Source: Micromonospora chokoriensis | Lineage (GTDB): Bacteria > Actinomycetota > Actinomycetes > Mycobacteriales > Micromonosporaceae | Direction: 5' to 3' | NCBI RefSeq assembly: GCF_900091505.1 | Contig: NZ_LT607409.1 | Span: 62,001-126,000 of the forward strand | Length of the DNA: 64,000 nt | In this document: piece after piece, positions 26,483 to 35,927 of the stretch | How the letters are laid out: the number at the start of each line of letters is the position of its first letter | How positions within the stretch are numbered: position 1 is the stretch's first letter | Position numbers and translations under genes: made by a program | The notes under the pieces: model-generated | Told to the model about the DNA's origin: nothing | The model's input: only the letters and a program-made list of their open reading frames with translations | Databases searched by the model: none

Positions 26483-27751
26483 TCAGGTGACCAGGTATTC
26501 GGGGCTGACCAGTCCGAGGATCAGCTTCAGGCGGTCGTTGCGGGCATCGCGCAGCACGGCGTACGTCCGATCGGTCCACGTGTCGACGCAGAGCAGATGC
26601 GCGACGGCCTCGGGAGTCAGCGGACCGGGTCGCAGCAGGTCGACGAGCATGCCGGCGATCGTCAGCCGGGTCTGGGCGGCGGCCGATGTCAACCAGGCCG
26701 TGCCCGCCGGCCACCCACCGACGCTGGGTGGGGCGAACGGGCGCTGGCCCAACGCTTCCATCGCCCAGTACATCTGCGTGAACACCTTGTCGGGCATCGC
26801 AGCCGGCCGGAGCCCCAGATGTCGCATGGCGCCGACGAGCCACTCGACCGGCTGTTGGACCAGCGTCCCACGGGTCTGTTGGAACGCCTCGTCGGCGAAG
26901 AGCGCCTTGAGCATCGCCATCGGCGCCGGGAACGCCGCAACCATCGCCTCCCGGGTGCGTTCCGGGATCGGTCGGGTGCTGGACGCGTACCGGAACCACA
27001 GCCGGGATGCGATGAACCGGCCGCAGGCAGGCTGCCGGAGCAGAAGCTCGACGAGGCTGTCGGCGTCGAAGGTGTCGGTGACGCCGAGGATCGTCTTTCG
27101 GCCGGTGTCCCGGTGCTGGGGATCGCTGACCGGCGATTCCCGGTCCAGGATGACCCGCCAGCCCGCCAAAGCCCGCCCGGCTTCCTTGATGTCCCGTTCC
27201 GTGTACTGCCCGACGCCGAGCATGAACAGCTCGAACAGCTCCCGGGCGAGGTTCTCGTTCGGTGCTGCCTTCTTGTTGTGCTGCCCGTCCAGCCAGTAGA
27301 CCAACGCGCGGTCGAGCACCATCCGGTGCGCCAGGTCGGCGAAGTCGCGCGCCTCCCGGAACGCGCGCAACTGCCCGAGCATCAGCTGGGCACTGCGAAC
27401 CTTCGCCACCGATGTCGCCCAGTGGCCGTGCCAGAAGAACACGAGCTTCTCGACCGCCTGGTGGTCCGCCACGGTCATCCGATCGAGCCACCACCGGGCC
27501 AGGGAGATGGTCTGCTCGGTGCGACGACGGTCACCCTCGGCCCGCTGCGCGTCGGTGGCCCTGGGTAGGAGCGTGAACGGATCCGGCCCCAGGTCGGGTG
27601 TGGGCGCGCTGGTCGCACCGACGTCCGGGCCAGTCGGAGTCAACACACCAGACAGTGTCGATGCGTAGCCGAGCTGACGAGCGGCACCTACCTCCGCGAC
27701 GGTGGGACCGAAGCCGGCCCGCCGAAGCAGGAGGACGGTGTCGTCGGTCAT
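26483..27751 (-). CDS. DUF1800 family protein
   Basis: A 422-aa helical protein with the DUF1800 hallmarks LLLRRAGFGPT, FFWHGHWATS, PNENLARELFELFMLGVGQYTERDIKEAGRALAGW and PPSVGGWPAGTAWL. ATG 27751 is chosen because the family begins at this MTDDTVLLLRRAGFG stretch. No signal peptide is seen. Function unknown; the DUF1800-DUF1501 pair is widespread and thought to act on exported polymers or in surface structures. It forms a two-gene antisense unit inside the glycan locus. Confidence 0.9.
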   Translation of the reverse strand: MTDDTVLLLRRAGFGPTVAEVGAARQLGYASTLSGVLTPTGPDVGATSAPTPDLGPDPFTLLPRATDAQRAEGDRRRTEQTISLARWWLDRMTVADHQAVEKLVFFWHGHWATSVAKVRSAQLMLGQLRAFREARDFADLAHRMVLDRALVYWLDGQHNKKAAPNENLARELFELFMLGVGQYTERDIKEAGRALAGWRVILDRESPVSDPQHRDTGRKTILGVTDTFDADSLVELLLRQPACGRFIASRLWFRYASSTRPIPERTREAMVAAFPAPMAMLKALFADEAFQQTRGTLVQQPVEWLVGAMRHLGLRPAAMPDKVFTQMYWAMEALGQRPFAPPSVGGWPAGTAWLTSAAAQTRLTIAGMLVDLLRPGPLTPEAVAHLLCVDTWTDRTYAVLRDARNDRLKLILGLVSPEYLVT

Positions 27752-28177
27752 GCGTCCACAGTAAGGGAGCAGAGGTGTTCCTCGCAGACGGGCCGTAATC
27801 GGTCCCTCGTCGGCACAGTCTGACCGAAAAGCCATTTCCTCCGCGTTACCCCGCCTCCCACACGCCCCCAAATCTGCATATTCCGTCCGGCCTTTCGTGG
27901 CCCGCAGCGGTGCCCGTCCAGCCCAGCACCGGGCCACCATTGACAGGAGGGTCGGCGTTGAGGTCTATTAACCCGGGCTTGACGGGCAGCCTTCGCTGCT
28001 GCGCGTCTACGGGTGCGCCCGATACAGCCCCGTTGGGCTGGCGAAGCGCGCCACACCGAACGGGGATCGTAAGGCAACGGGGGTGCGTCCCGTCATGCAC
28101 GCACCAACGCTGCCCCGCGGTCTGCAGACCTGCGGCCGCAGCGGAAACACGCGGCCGGACGAATCCGGAAGAGATAC
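27752..28177. other. 426-bp divergent intergenic region, no gene seen
   Basis: This space separates divergent DUF1800 and the first glycosyltransferase and should hold promoters for both. The only structures noted are small: an inverted repeat GGTGCGT...ACGCACC (28082-28105) and a CCCCGTTGGG/CCGAACGGGG-type arm pair (about 28031-28065). It is somewhat less GC-rich near 27830-27890. No regulator site could be named. Confidence 0.4.
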
Positions 28178-29443
28178 GTGACGACACCACCTTCGCCCTC
28201 GGAGCCCCTCTCCGGGAACGGGTCGACAGCACCGACGATCCTGGTTCTGGGCACCGCCGAGTGGAACTCTCCGATCGCCACGAACCAGCACTACGTCGTA
28301 CGGGAACTCGCCCGTGACTTCGACACCTACTTCGTGGAGTCCCTGGGCCTGCGGCGGGTGCGGCTCGACGCGAAAGACGTCACCCGAATCGCGAAGCGGC
28401 TGCGCCACTCGGTTGTCGGCCACGAGAAGACGGCGACCTACCGACCCATTCCGGATCGGGTCACGGTCATCTCGCCACTCATCGTGCCGATCCACCAGGC
28501 ACCCACGCGGCTGCCGAACCGGCTGCTGCTGGAACGGGCGGTTGCCGAATGGCGACGCAGCCCGAGCCCACGGGTCCTCTGGACCTTCACGCCCGTCACG
28601 TACGGCCTCGAACAGTACTCGGACTACACGCTCTACCACTGCGTGGACATCTTCCAGGCGTTCCCCGGCATCGATGGCTCGGCCGTGTCCGCTGGTGAGC
28701 GGATCCTGGCGAACCGTGCCGACCTGACGATCGGCACCAGCGGCGCCGTCACGGCCCACCTCAACGACGTCGGGTTCACCGACGTCGTGACCCTGCCGAA
28801 CGTCGCCGAGGTCGACGTCTTCGCCGCCGACAGTCAACCGGTGGCCCAGCGGCGGCCCGCCGCGCTCTTCGCCGGCAACCTCACGCCACACAAGCTGGAC
28901 TTCGAGCTGCTGCGCACGCTGGCCACCGCGCTGAACGGCCGCGGCGAGCTGCTTCTCGCCGGCCCGATCGCGGCAGGCGGGGGCGGATACGACCGGGAGT
29001 TGGCCGAACTCGAACGGCTCGGGGCCCGATACCTCGGGATGCTTCCGCTCAACGAACTCGCCGCCACGGCGGGCACCTGCACCGTGGGACTGATCCCGTA
29101 CGCGCTGAACGACTACACCGCGGGCGTCAGTCCACTCAAGTGCTACGAATACCTCTCCTCGGGCCTGAAGGTGGTCAGCACCCCCATCCCCGACGTCGTG
29201 CAGGCGGCTCGGGCGACCGACCACATCACGGCCGCGACCTCGACCGACGACTTCGTCGACCACGTCCTGGCCGCGATCAACCCCGCGTCGGACGACGTAC
29301 TCGCGGCCCGTGTGCGGTACGCCGGCGACTTCGGCTGGAACTCCCGGGGCGTCCTCCTGCGCGACATCGCGACCCGGATGCCACGGCGCGCCGACGAGGC
29401 GGTGACGCGGCCGGCGGGCGGTGCTGGAAGACCTCGTGGCTAG
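28178..29443 (+). CDS. GT4-like glycosyltransferase of the glycan locus
   Basis: A 421-aa GT-B fold enzyme. The N-terminal half has ILVLGTAEWNSPIATNQHYV, and the C-terminal half has FAGNLTPHKLDFELL, LLLAGPIAAGGGG and SPLKCYEYLSSGLKVVSTPIPDV, where the usual GT4 EX7E is reduced to KCYEYLSSG, as in UDP-galactopyranose/TuaH-like transferases. GTG 28178 follows GGAAGAG. It overlaps the polymerase gene by 23 bases. Donor and acceptor unknown. Confidence 0.85.
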   Translation: MTTPPSPSEPLSGNGSTAPTILVLGTAEWNSPIATNQHYVVRELARDFDTYFVESLGLRRVRLDAKDVTRIAKRLRHSVVGHEKTATYRPIPDRVTVISPLIVPIHQAPTRLPNRLLLERAVAEWRRSPSPRVLWTFTPVTYGLEQYSDYTLYHCVDIFQAFPGIDGSAVSAGERILANRADLTIGTSGAVTAHLNDVGFTDVVTLPNVAEVDVFAADSQPVAQRRPAALFAGNLTPHKLDFELLRTLATALNGRGELLLAGPIAAGGGGYDRELAELERLGARYLGMLPLNELAATAGTCTVGLIPYALNDYTAGVSPLKCYEYLSSGLKVVSTPIPDVVQAARATDHITAATSTDDFVDHVLAAINPASDDVLAARVRYAGDFGWNSRGVLLRDIATRMPRRADEAVTRPAGGAGRPRG

Positions 29444-30944
29444 GGCCAGCTCAGCCGGGGCCTGGGCGACCGCGATCGGATCGGCGCCCTGGGCTGCGGC
29501 GTGCCTCGTACTGTTCCTCGCGGTGCCGCAGTTCTACCTGTTGCCCGAGGGCAGCACCGACGTCGCGGCATCGACGGTGGTGACCATACTGCTGGTGCCG
29601 GGCGTGCTGCTGGCGGCCCGGCGCGGCTCCGGTGTCGAACTGTTCCGCCTCGGCCTGTTCCGCGTCCTGATCGCCCTGCTGGTGGTGCGGCTGGTCGCGC
29701 TGGCCTGGTCCCCGGACCCGCGAGCCGGCCTGCCACTGATCGCCCTGCTCGGCCAGTTCGTCGTCACGCTGACGCTGATGGTCCAGGCGGTCCGTCAGGA
29801 CGGCGGCCTGCTGCGCCGGATCGAACCCTGGTACTGGCCCTGGATCGTGGCCGAAGCGCTGCTCGTACTCGTGTTCCGCGTTCTACCCGGGGTGGAGGAC
29901 GCCTTCCTGCGGTCGATCGCCGGGCTCGTCAGCGGGCAGAACACCGTCGCCGCCCTCTTCAACGGAAGTCCGAACAACGTCTTCGACGAGGCCAAGTCCG
30001 GTGGGGTGTTCGTCAACGCGAACGTCGCCGGGCTCTTCCTCGGGGTGAACGCGATCGCCGCGTTCGCCATCGCCACGATCACCGGAAGCCGCTGGACGCG
30101 CATGGTGGGCTTCGTCGCGCTGGCGGCGGTGCCGGTCACCGGTTCCAAATCGGCCACGCTCCTCGCGGTCGCCCTGCCCGCGTCAGTACTAGCCGTCCGG
30201 CGGTTCACTCGGGCCCGCCGGACGGAGGCGGGAGAGTCAGGCCCGTCCCGGCACGGCAGCCACCGACGCCCGGTGGGGCGCAGACTGACGTTCTGGCTCG
30301 TGGGCGCCGGTCTACTCGGCGTCGTCGGTGCGGTGGTGCTCGCCGCCGAGCTCGGCTTCACCCAGGCGTTGGCGAAGTCCTTCGGTGACCGGACAGCCAT
30401 CTGGGGCTTCGGTGCCGAGGCGTTCCTGCGGGACCCCCTCCTCGGACTCGGTTACGGCGGCTGGGATGCCGGCTTCGCGGCGTACGCGCGTGAACACGGC
30501 ATCTACCGCAGCTTCCCGCCCCACAACGTCCTCCTCGCGGGATGGGCCGCGACCGGCCTGGCCGGCCTGGTGCTGATCGCGGTGTTCTTCGCGCTGACCC
30601 TGCGGCTCACCGTCCGGGCCGTGAACACCGGTGGGGACCGGCATCGGACCTTCGCACTCTGGGCCACCGCCGCGGTCGCATGGACGCTGATCCACGGCTT
30701 GGGCGACAACACCGAGATCTTCGGCGACATCCATCTCATTCCTATTCTTTCGCTGCTGGTCGCCTACCTCGTCGTGGGCGACCGCGAGGAGTCGAACCAC
30801 CATGCAACTCCCCACCGTCGGGATCCTGCGACATCAACAGTTCCTGCCGTCCGAGACCTTCATTCCGAACCAGGCCTTGGCGATGCGCAGCTTCCACCCC
30901 TTGTTCGTGGGCCGCGACCCGGTCCCGACCCGACCGGGAACTGA
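29421..30944 (+). CDS. O-antigen ligase/Wzy-type polysaccharide polymerase
   Basis: A 507-aa frame with about eleven helices and a large loop containing GLGYGGWDAGFAAYAREHGIYRSFPPHNVLLAGW, the Wzy_C pattern of polymerases and ligases (PHN motif). It should polymerise flipped repeat units. The start may be GTG 29436, which has GGAAG in front. The last ~48 residues, rich in His/Pro/Arg, lie within a 143-base overlap with the following gene and look like frame shadow; a lost stop codon is likely. Confidence 0.85.
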   Translation: MLEDLVARASSAGAWATAIGSAPWAAACLVLFLAVPQFYLLPEGSTDVAASTVVTILLVPGVLLAARRGSGVELFRLGLFRVLIALLVVRLVALAWSPDPRAGLPLIALLGQFVVTLTLMVQAVRQDGGLLRRIEPWYWPWIVAEALLVLVFRVLPGVEDAFLRSIAGLVSGQNTVAALFNGSPNNVFDEAKSGGVFVNANVAGLFLGVNAIAAFAIATITGSRWTRMVGFVALAAVPVTGSKSATLLAVALPASVLAVRRFTRARRTEAGESGPSRHGSHRRPVGRRLTFWLVGAGLLGVVGAVVLAAELGFTQALAKSFGDRTAIWGFGAEAFLRDPLLGLGYGGWDAGFAAYAREHGIYRSFPPHNVLLAGWAATGLAGLVLIAVFFALTLRLTVRAVNTGGDRHRTFALWATAAVAWTLIHGLGDNTEIFGDIHLIPILSLLVAYLVVGDREESNHHATPHRRDPATSTVPAVRDLHSEPGLGDAQLPPLVRGPRPGPDPTGN

Positions 30945-31920
30945 TTCGGTAAGCGTCGCCGAGTTCGGCAAACCCGCGGTCCTGTCGTACACGTTCACCC
31001 GCCGCTCGGAGGCCCTTGTCGGAGCCCTCGCGAAGCGTGGCACGGCACTGCTGCACGCCCACTTCGGTGTCGAGGGGGTGTACGCCGTCCCCACCGCGAA
31101 GGCACTCGGAGTTCCGCTGGTCACGACCCTGCACGGCTTCGACGTGACGGTCAGTCGGACGAAGATGGTGACGTCGAAGAAGCCGTCGTGGTTGAACTAC
31201 GTGACCTGGCGTCAGTCCCTCTTCGCCGAGGGCGCGGTGTTCATCTGTGTGTCCGAACACATCCGTCGACGCGCGGTGGAGTGGGGCTACCCCGCCGAGA
31301 GGTGTCAGGTGCTGCCCATCGGGGTGGACGTGGATGCCATCGAACCGTCCGGCCCCGTCGCGACGCCCCGGATCCTGCACGTCGCACGGTTGGTGGAGAA
31401 GAAGGGGACGCAGTACCTGCTGCGGGCGTTCGCGGAGGTACGCAAGGCTGTTCCCGCCGCCGAGCTGGTACTGATCGGCGAGGGGCCGCTGCGCGATTCC
31501 CTCGGTGCACTCGCCCGGGAGCTCGGGGTTGAGACCGGTGTGCGTTTCCTGGGTGCGCAGAAACACAGCGACACCCTCCGCTGGCTGAGCCAGTCGACGC
31601 TGCTGTGTCTGCCGAGCGTGACGGCCCAGGACGGTGACCAGGAAGGCCTGGGAATGGTCCTGCTGGAGGCGGCCGCCTCCGGCAAACCGGTGGTCGGAAC
31701 CCACCACGGCGGCATCCCCGAGGCGGTCACGGACGGGGCGAACGGCTTCCTGGTGCCCGAACGGGACGCCACCGCGCTCGCGGACCGGCTGATCGCGCTG
31801 CTGCGCGACCAGGACCTCTGCGACAGGTTCGGCAAGGTGGGACGGCAGAACGTCGAAGACCGGTTCAACCTGAGCCGACAGACCGGCAAACTCGAATCGT
31901 TGTATAGGGATCTGCTGTGA
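30802..31920 (+). CDS. GT4 family glycosyltransferase
   Basis: A 372-aa GT4 enzyme. ATG 30802 follows GAGGAG (30787-30792) and the family N-terminus (GILRHQQFLPSETFIPNQ) starts right there, so the long overlap with the polymerase gene is real. Other motifs are LLHAHFGVEG, TLHGFDVT, HVARLVEKKGTQYLLRAF and the catalytic EX7E in EGLGMVLLEAAASGKPVVGTHHGG split. It resembles colanic-acid-type WcaL/AmsK transferases. The stop overlaps the next start (GTGA). Confidence 0.92.
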   Translation: MQLPTVGILRHQQFLPSETFIPNQALAMRSFHPLFVGRDPVPTRPGTDSVSVAEFGKPAVLSYTFTRRSEALVGALAKRGTALLHAHFGVEGVYAVPTAKALGVPLVTTLHGFDVTVSRTKMVTSKKPSWLNYVTWRQSLFAEGAVFICVSEHIRRRAVEWGYPAERCQVLPIGVDVDAIEPSGPVATPRILHVARLVEKKGTQYLLRAFAEVRKAVPAAELVLIGEGPLRDSLGALARELGVETGVRFLGAQKHSDTLRWLSQSTLLCLPSVTAQDGDQEGLGMVLLEAAASGKPVVGTHHGGIPEAVTDGANGFLVPERDATALADRLIALLRDQDLCDRFGKVGRQNVEDRFNLSRQTGKLESLYRDLL

Positions 31921-33104
31921 TCGAGTCGATTCTCATCCATTCCCGGTCGACGCCACATCACCACACCGGCGGCATGGAGACCCTCGCCTGGCGGCTGGCC
32001 GCCGAATGGGCATTGCACGTGCCGCGGGTGCACATCGTCACCACCGCGATTCCGGGCCGTTCCGGCACCTTCACCGAGGACGGCGTGCAGGTGACGCCCT
32101 TGGCCGGCACCCGCCCCGGCCGTTACTCCCATGCCTGGTGGGAGGAGTCCCGAGCGCACTGGGTGGCGTCGAGCGTGGCCCCGAGCGTGGTCTTCTCGGT
32201 GAGCGCCGGCTCCTACTCGGTGGTCCGCGAGCGGGCCCAGCACCCTCGTACGCCGTTCGTGCTCCAGGTACACGGCACGTCCGCCATGGAGTTGGGCTCG
32301 AAGCTGCGGGCACCGACCGCGCGCTCCCTGGCGGGCACGCCCAAGAACGCCCTCGGCCTGGTGCGCGACCTGGCCCGCTACCGCGACTTCGACCGCCTCG
32401 TCGCGGTCGGCGAGAACGTGGTCGAGTCACTGACGGCAGCGCCCCAGAACTGGTCCGCCTCGCCCGACAAGGTGCGCCTGATCCCCAACGGCGTCCGAGC
32501 CGAGGACCATGCGTTCGACGGCGTTGCCCGGGACCGGATCCGACGCGAGCTGGGAGTCGACGAGGAGACCGTGCTGGTCGGATGCGTCGGCCGCCTGCAC
32601 GTGCAGAAGAGGGTCGACCGGGCGCTGCAGGCAGCGGCGATCCTGCGCGACCGTGGGCTTGGCAGCCGGTTCCGGTTCGTGGTCGTCGGCGACGGCCCGG
32701 ACGAGGGGCGGTTGCAGGGTCTGGTCCGCAAGCTCCAGTTGGAGGAGATGGTTCGGTTCACCGGACGCGTCGAGGCGGACGTGGTGCGCGACTACTACTC
32801 GGCGGCGGACGTGTCACTGCTCACCACGGCACGTCTGGAAGGGCTTCCGATGGCGGTACTGGAGGCGTTGGCGTCCGGCCTGCCGTGCGTCGTCACCGCC
32901 GGTTCGATCCGATCCGAGGCGCTGAGCAGGGTGTTGCACGAAGTCGACACAGCGGACTCCGACGCGCTCGCGGACGTGGTGCAGAAGGTGACGGCGGAGC
33001 GGGGGCTGCGCGTCAACCTGCTTCCCCCCACCTTCCTTCTCGACCACTGCGCACGGGACTACCTGGCCGACTTCGCGCAGCTGATCACACAGCGCCAGGC
33101 CTGA
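31917..33104 (+). CDS. GT4 family glycosyltransferase
   Basis: A 395-aa GT4 enzyme starting at GTG 31917, coupled to the gene before it. Motifs: HHHTGGMETLAWRLA (donor/acceptor loop), VRLIPNGVRAEDHAF, VGCVGRLHVQKRVDRALQAA and EGLPMAVLEALASGLPCVVT (EX7E). It probably adds one residue of the repeat unit on the cytosolic face. One base separates it from the flippase gene. Confidence 0.92.
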   Translation: MIESILIHSRSTPHHHTGGMETLAWRLAAEWALHVPRVHIVTTAIPGRSGTFTEDGVQVTPLAGTRPGRYSHAWWEESRAHWVASSVAPSVVFSVSAGSYSVVRERAQHPRTPFVLQVHGTSAMELGSKLRAPTARSLAGTPKNALGLVRDLARYRDFDRLVAVGENVVESLTAAPQNWSASPDKVRLIPNGVRAEDHAFDGVARDRIRRELGVDEETVLVGCVGRLHVQKRVDRALQAAAILRDRGLGSRFRFVVVGDGPDEGRLQGLVRKLQLEEMVRFTGRVEADVVRDYYSAADVSLLTTARLEGLPMAVLEALASGLPCVVTAGSIRSEALSRVLHEVDTADSDALADVVQKVTAERGLRVNLLPPTFLLDHCARDYLADFAQLITQRQA

Positions 33105-33105
33105 C

Positions 33106-34638
33106 ATGGGCAAGGTCTTCTTCCGTCTGGTTCTCGGCGGCATCGCCGGGAAGATCCTCGGCCTGCTCCGCGAGGTCCTGTTGGCCGCGCTCTTCGGAGC
33201 GGGGCGGGTGGTCGCCGCCAACCGCATCGCGTTGACGGCGACGTTGATCCCGATCAACTTCTTCACCGCCGACGCGCTCTCCGCCGGGTTCCTGCCGCTC
33301 TACGTGCAGTACCGCCAAGAGCGGCCCTCGATGGCGCAGGTGCTCTACCGCGCCGTACACCTGCTGCTGGGTGTGTTCTCCGTGGTCCTGGCCGCGGCGC
33401 TCATCTTCGGTCGGGATCTGTGGGTGGGGCTGCTCGGGCCGGGCCTCGACCCCCATACGGCGGACATCGCCGCGACCATGCTCGGCATCGCCGCGCTGGG
33501 CGTGCCGTTCTACGTTCTCTACAACCTGTACACGCTGGTCGGCCTCGCTAACGACGACGTCAGACTGATCAACCTGCGCCCGTCGTGCCAGAGCATCGGG
33601 CTGATCCTGGCCACGGTGGTCGCGTGGATGACCGGTCACGTGTCGGTGCTGGCCTGGGGCTTCACTCTCCCGTACATCGTGCTGTGGTGTGTGGGCACCT
33701 ACTGGCTTCGACGTCAGGGTTATCTGCATGAGGGTGACGGGTCGGTTCCCCATCGCCCGGACCGGGCCACCACCAAGCTGGCCCTCCGGATGTTCTGGCG
33801 ACGGCTGCGGCCGCTGCTGCTGATTCCGGTGATCCTCCAGGGGTCGATCGGCGTCGAGCGGGCCGTCGGCTCGCTGCTGGGTGTGGAGGTGGTCGCGGCC
33901 ACCGAGTACGCACGTTTCGTGGTCGACTCGGTCATGGCCCTGCTCGCCGCGCCGCTGGGCCTGGCCGGCCTTGCCTCGTTCGCCCGCATGAAGGGCCACG
34001 AGGTGGGTGACGGGCTCCGCCGCCTGATCCCGCCGGTGATCCTGGTGGCCATCCCTCTCGCCCTGGTCCTCTCCCTGAACAGCAGGGGAATCGTCACCCT
34101 GCTGTATGCCCGCGGCGAGTTCGACAGCCGCGCGGTGGATGTCTCATCGGTGCTGCTGCTGGGCTTCGCGCTCGGGATCTGGGCGCACGTGCTCGGTTAC
34201 ACCTTCGTGAAGGTGTTGAACGCCCGGGGGGCGAACGTCAAGGTAGCGATCGTGATGGCGGTCTCGTTCGGCGTTCCGATCGCCTTCAACCTGCTGCTGT
34301 ACAAGCACTGGGGCGCCTTCACGATCGGCGCCGCCTCCTCTCTCAGCGGCATCCTGATGTTCCTCATCTCGGCCCGGTTGCTGTCCGTATTGGGCTTCAG
34401 CATGCGTCTGCTCGCGATCGCGCTGCCCGGCGCGGCCGCCGCAGCTGCCGCCGGATACCTGTTGGCCGGCTCCGGGCTGCTGCACCTCGTCGCATCCTGC
34501 GTGGCGATCGTGCTGATCTGGATCGGCTACGTGGCGGCCGTGCCCTCGCTGCGCCGTACGTTCCTGTCGTTCGTCCTGAAGAAGCTCGGTCGCGGCGTCG
34601 ACGAAACTTCGCAGGACGATCTGGTCGCGATCAAGTGA
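33106..34638 (+). CDS. MurJ/MviN-like lipid-linked oligosaccharide flippase
   Basis: A 510-aa MATE/MOP-superfamily transporter with about 14 helices. The N-terminus (LGGIAGKILGLLREVLLAALFG...ADALSAGFLPLY) and TLLYARGEFD are MurJ signatures rather than classical Wzx. In this setting it most likely flips the lipid-linked repeat unit of the locus rather than lipid II, since the essential murJ normally lies near the origin in actinomycetes. The protein ends in a short basic/acidic cytosolic tail. Confidence 0.88.
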   Translation: MGKVFFRLVLGGIAGKILGLLREVLLAALFGAGRVVAANRIALTATLIPINFFTADALSAGFLPLYVQYRQERPSMAQVLYRAVHLLLGVFSVVLAAALIFGRDLWVGLLGPGLDPHTADIAATMLGIAALGVPFYVLYNLYTLVGLANDDVRLINLRPSCQSIGLILATVVAWMTGHVSVLAWGFTLPYIVLWCVGTYWLRRQGYLHEGDGSVPHRPDRATTKLALRMFWRRLRPLLLIPVILQGSIGVERAVGSLLGVEVVAATEYARFVVDSVMALLAAPLGLAGLASFARMKGHEVGDGLRRLIPPVILVAIPLALVLSLNSRGIVTLLYARGEFDSRAVDVSSVLLLGFALGIWAHVLGYTFVKVLNARGANVKVAIVMAVSFGVPIAFNLLLYKHWGAFTIGAASSLSGILMFLISARLLSVLGFSMRLLAIALPGAAAAAAAGYLLAGSGLLHLVASCVAIVLIWIGYVAAVPSLRRTFLSFVLKKLGRGVDETSQDDLVAIK

Positions 34639-34645
34639 GGAAGCC

Positions 34646-35917
34646 ATGACTGTGCAGGCTGCCCCGGTGACCGGGGTGGAGGACACACCGGACCGCCCGG
34701 CCGTACCGCCCGCAGCGACCCCGCGCGAGACGCCCTCCGCGCCCTCGCGCCGCTCACGCAGCGACCGCCTCTACATCCTCGACCTGCTGCGCTTCTGCGC
34801 CGCCGTCGCGGTACTCGGCTTTCACGTGTTCGTCGACAACGACAACCGCGGAGCCTGGGGCAAGAGTGCGGTCGACCTCTTCGGTGAGCCCATCGTCAGC
34901 GTGTTCCGGTACGGCTGGATGGGCGTGGAGTTCTTCTTCGTCATCAGCGGGTTCGTGATCTGCATGAGCTGCTGGGGTCGGTCGGTTGCCGACTTCGCGA
35001 TCTCCAGGGTGACCCGCCTGATGCCCGCATATGTCTTCGCGGTGCTGGCCACCTCGGCGGCTCTCACTTTTTGGCCGCTCGACAGCGGCCCCCCGCAGCC
35101 GTCACACGTCCTCATCAACGCGACGATGCTGCAGACCTTCGTCGGCATACCGAACATCGACTCGGTCTACTGGACCCTCTTCGTCGAGCTGAAGTTCTAT
35201 CTTCTGTTTGCTGTCGTCGTGTGGTTCGGGCTGACCTACAAGCGGGTCGTGCTCTTCTGCGTGTTGTGGATGACCGCCGCCCTGTACGCCGAATACTCAC
35301 AGGTAAAGCCGCTGATCCAGTTTGTCGAGGCAGGCTTCGCCCCGTATTTCGTGGCCGGTATCGCGCTGTACCTGATCTACCGTTTCGGTCCGAACCTGGT
35401 GGCCTGGGGAATCTTTGGCACGTCGATGGTGATCGGTCTGATCACCCTCGGTCGCCGGGTGGATGGACAGAACGCCGACAAGCCCGTCGTGTCGTTCGAG
35501 GTCGCGCTTCCGGTGATGTTCCTGTTCTTCGCCCTGATGGCCGGGGTGGCGCTGGGCTGGTTCTCCTGGTTCAAGTGGCGTGGTCTGACTGTCATCGGGG
35601 CGCTGACCTATCCGGTGTACCTGCTGCACATGCAGTTCAGCCGGATCGTCGTTATCCGGTTCCACGACTCGGTGTCACCATGGCTGTTGGTTGCCGCTTT
35701 CGCGGCCGGGGTGCTCCTGCTCGCGTATCTGACGAACCGGTTCGTGGAGCGGCCACTCGCCAAGATGCTCCGCCGACAGTTGCGCAAGGGCTTCGCGGAG
35801 ATCAGTGCGAAATCGGCGAGCGGCAGCGGCAGCGACACCTCCACCGGACCCCGGACGGCGAACAGTGATCAATATGGCGGCTCGGTTTCATCGGGCGCCG
35901 CAAGTCCCGTGGCATGA
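34646..35917 (+). CDS. Acyltransferase 3 family membrane O-acyltransferase
   Basis: A 423-aa OafA/YrhL-type protein with ten helices, the catalytic His in AVAVLGFHVFVD and the motifs VEFFFVISGFVICMS and VYWTLFVELKFYLLF. It would O-acetylate or otherwise acylate the glycan at the membrane. Disordered N-terminus (about 40 aa, Pro-rich) and Ser/Gly-rich C-terminus. ATG 34646 follows GAGGAAG. Confidence 0.93.
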   Translation: MTVQAAPVTGVEDTPDRPAVPPAATPRETPSAPSRRSRSDRLYILDLLRFCAAVAVLGFHVFVDNDNRGAWGKSAVDLFGEPIVSVFRYGWMGVEFFFVISGFVICMSCWGRSVADFAISRVTRLMPAYVFAVLATSAALTFWPLDSGPPQPSHVLINATMLQTFVGIPNIDSVYWTLFVELKFYLLFAVVVWFGLTYKRVVLFCVLWMTAALYAEYSQVKPLIQFVEAGFAPYFVAGIALYLIYRFGPNLVAWGIFGTSMVIGLITLGRRVDGQNADKPVVSFEVALPVMFLFFALMAGVALGWFSWFKWRGLTVIGALTYPVYLLHMQFSRIVVIRFHDSVSPWLLVAAFAAGVLLLAYLTNRFVERPLAKMLRRQLRKGFAEISAKSASGSGSDTSTGPRTANSDQYGGSVSSGAASPVA

Positions 35918-35927
35918 GGAGCAACCA

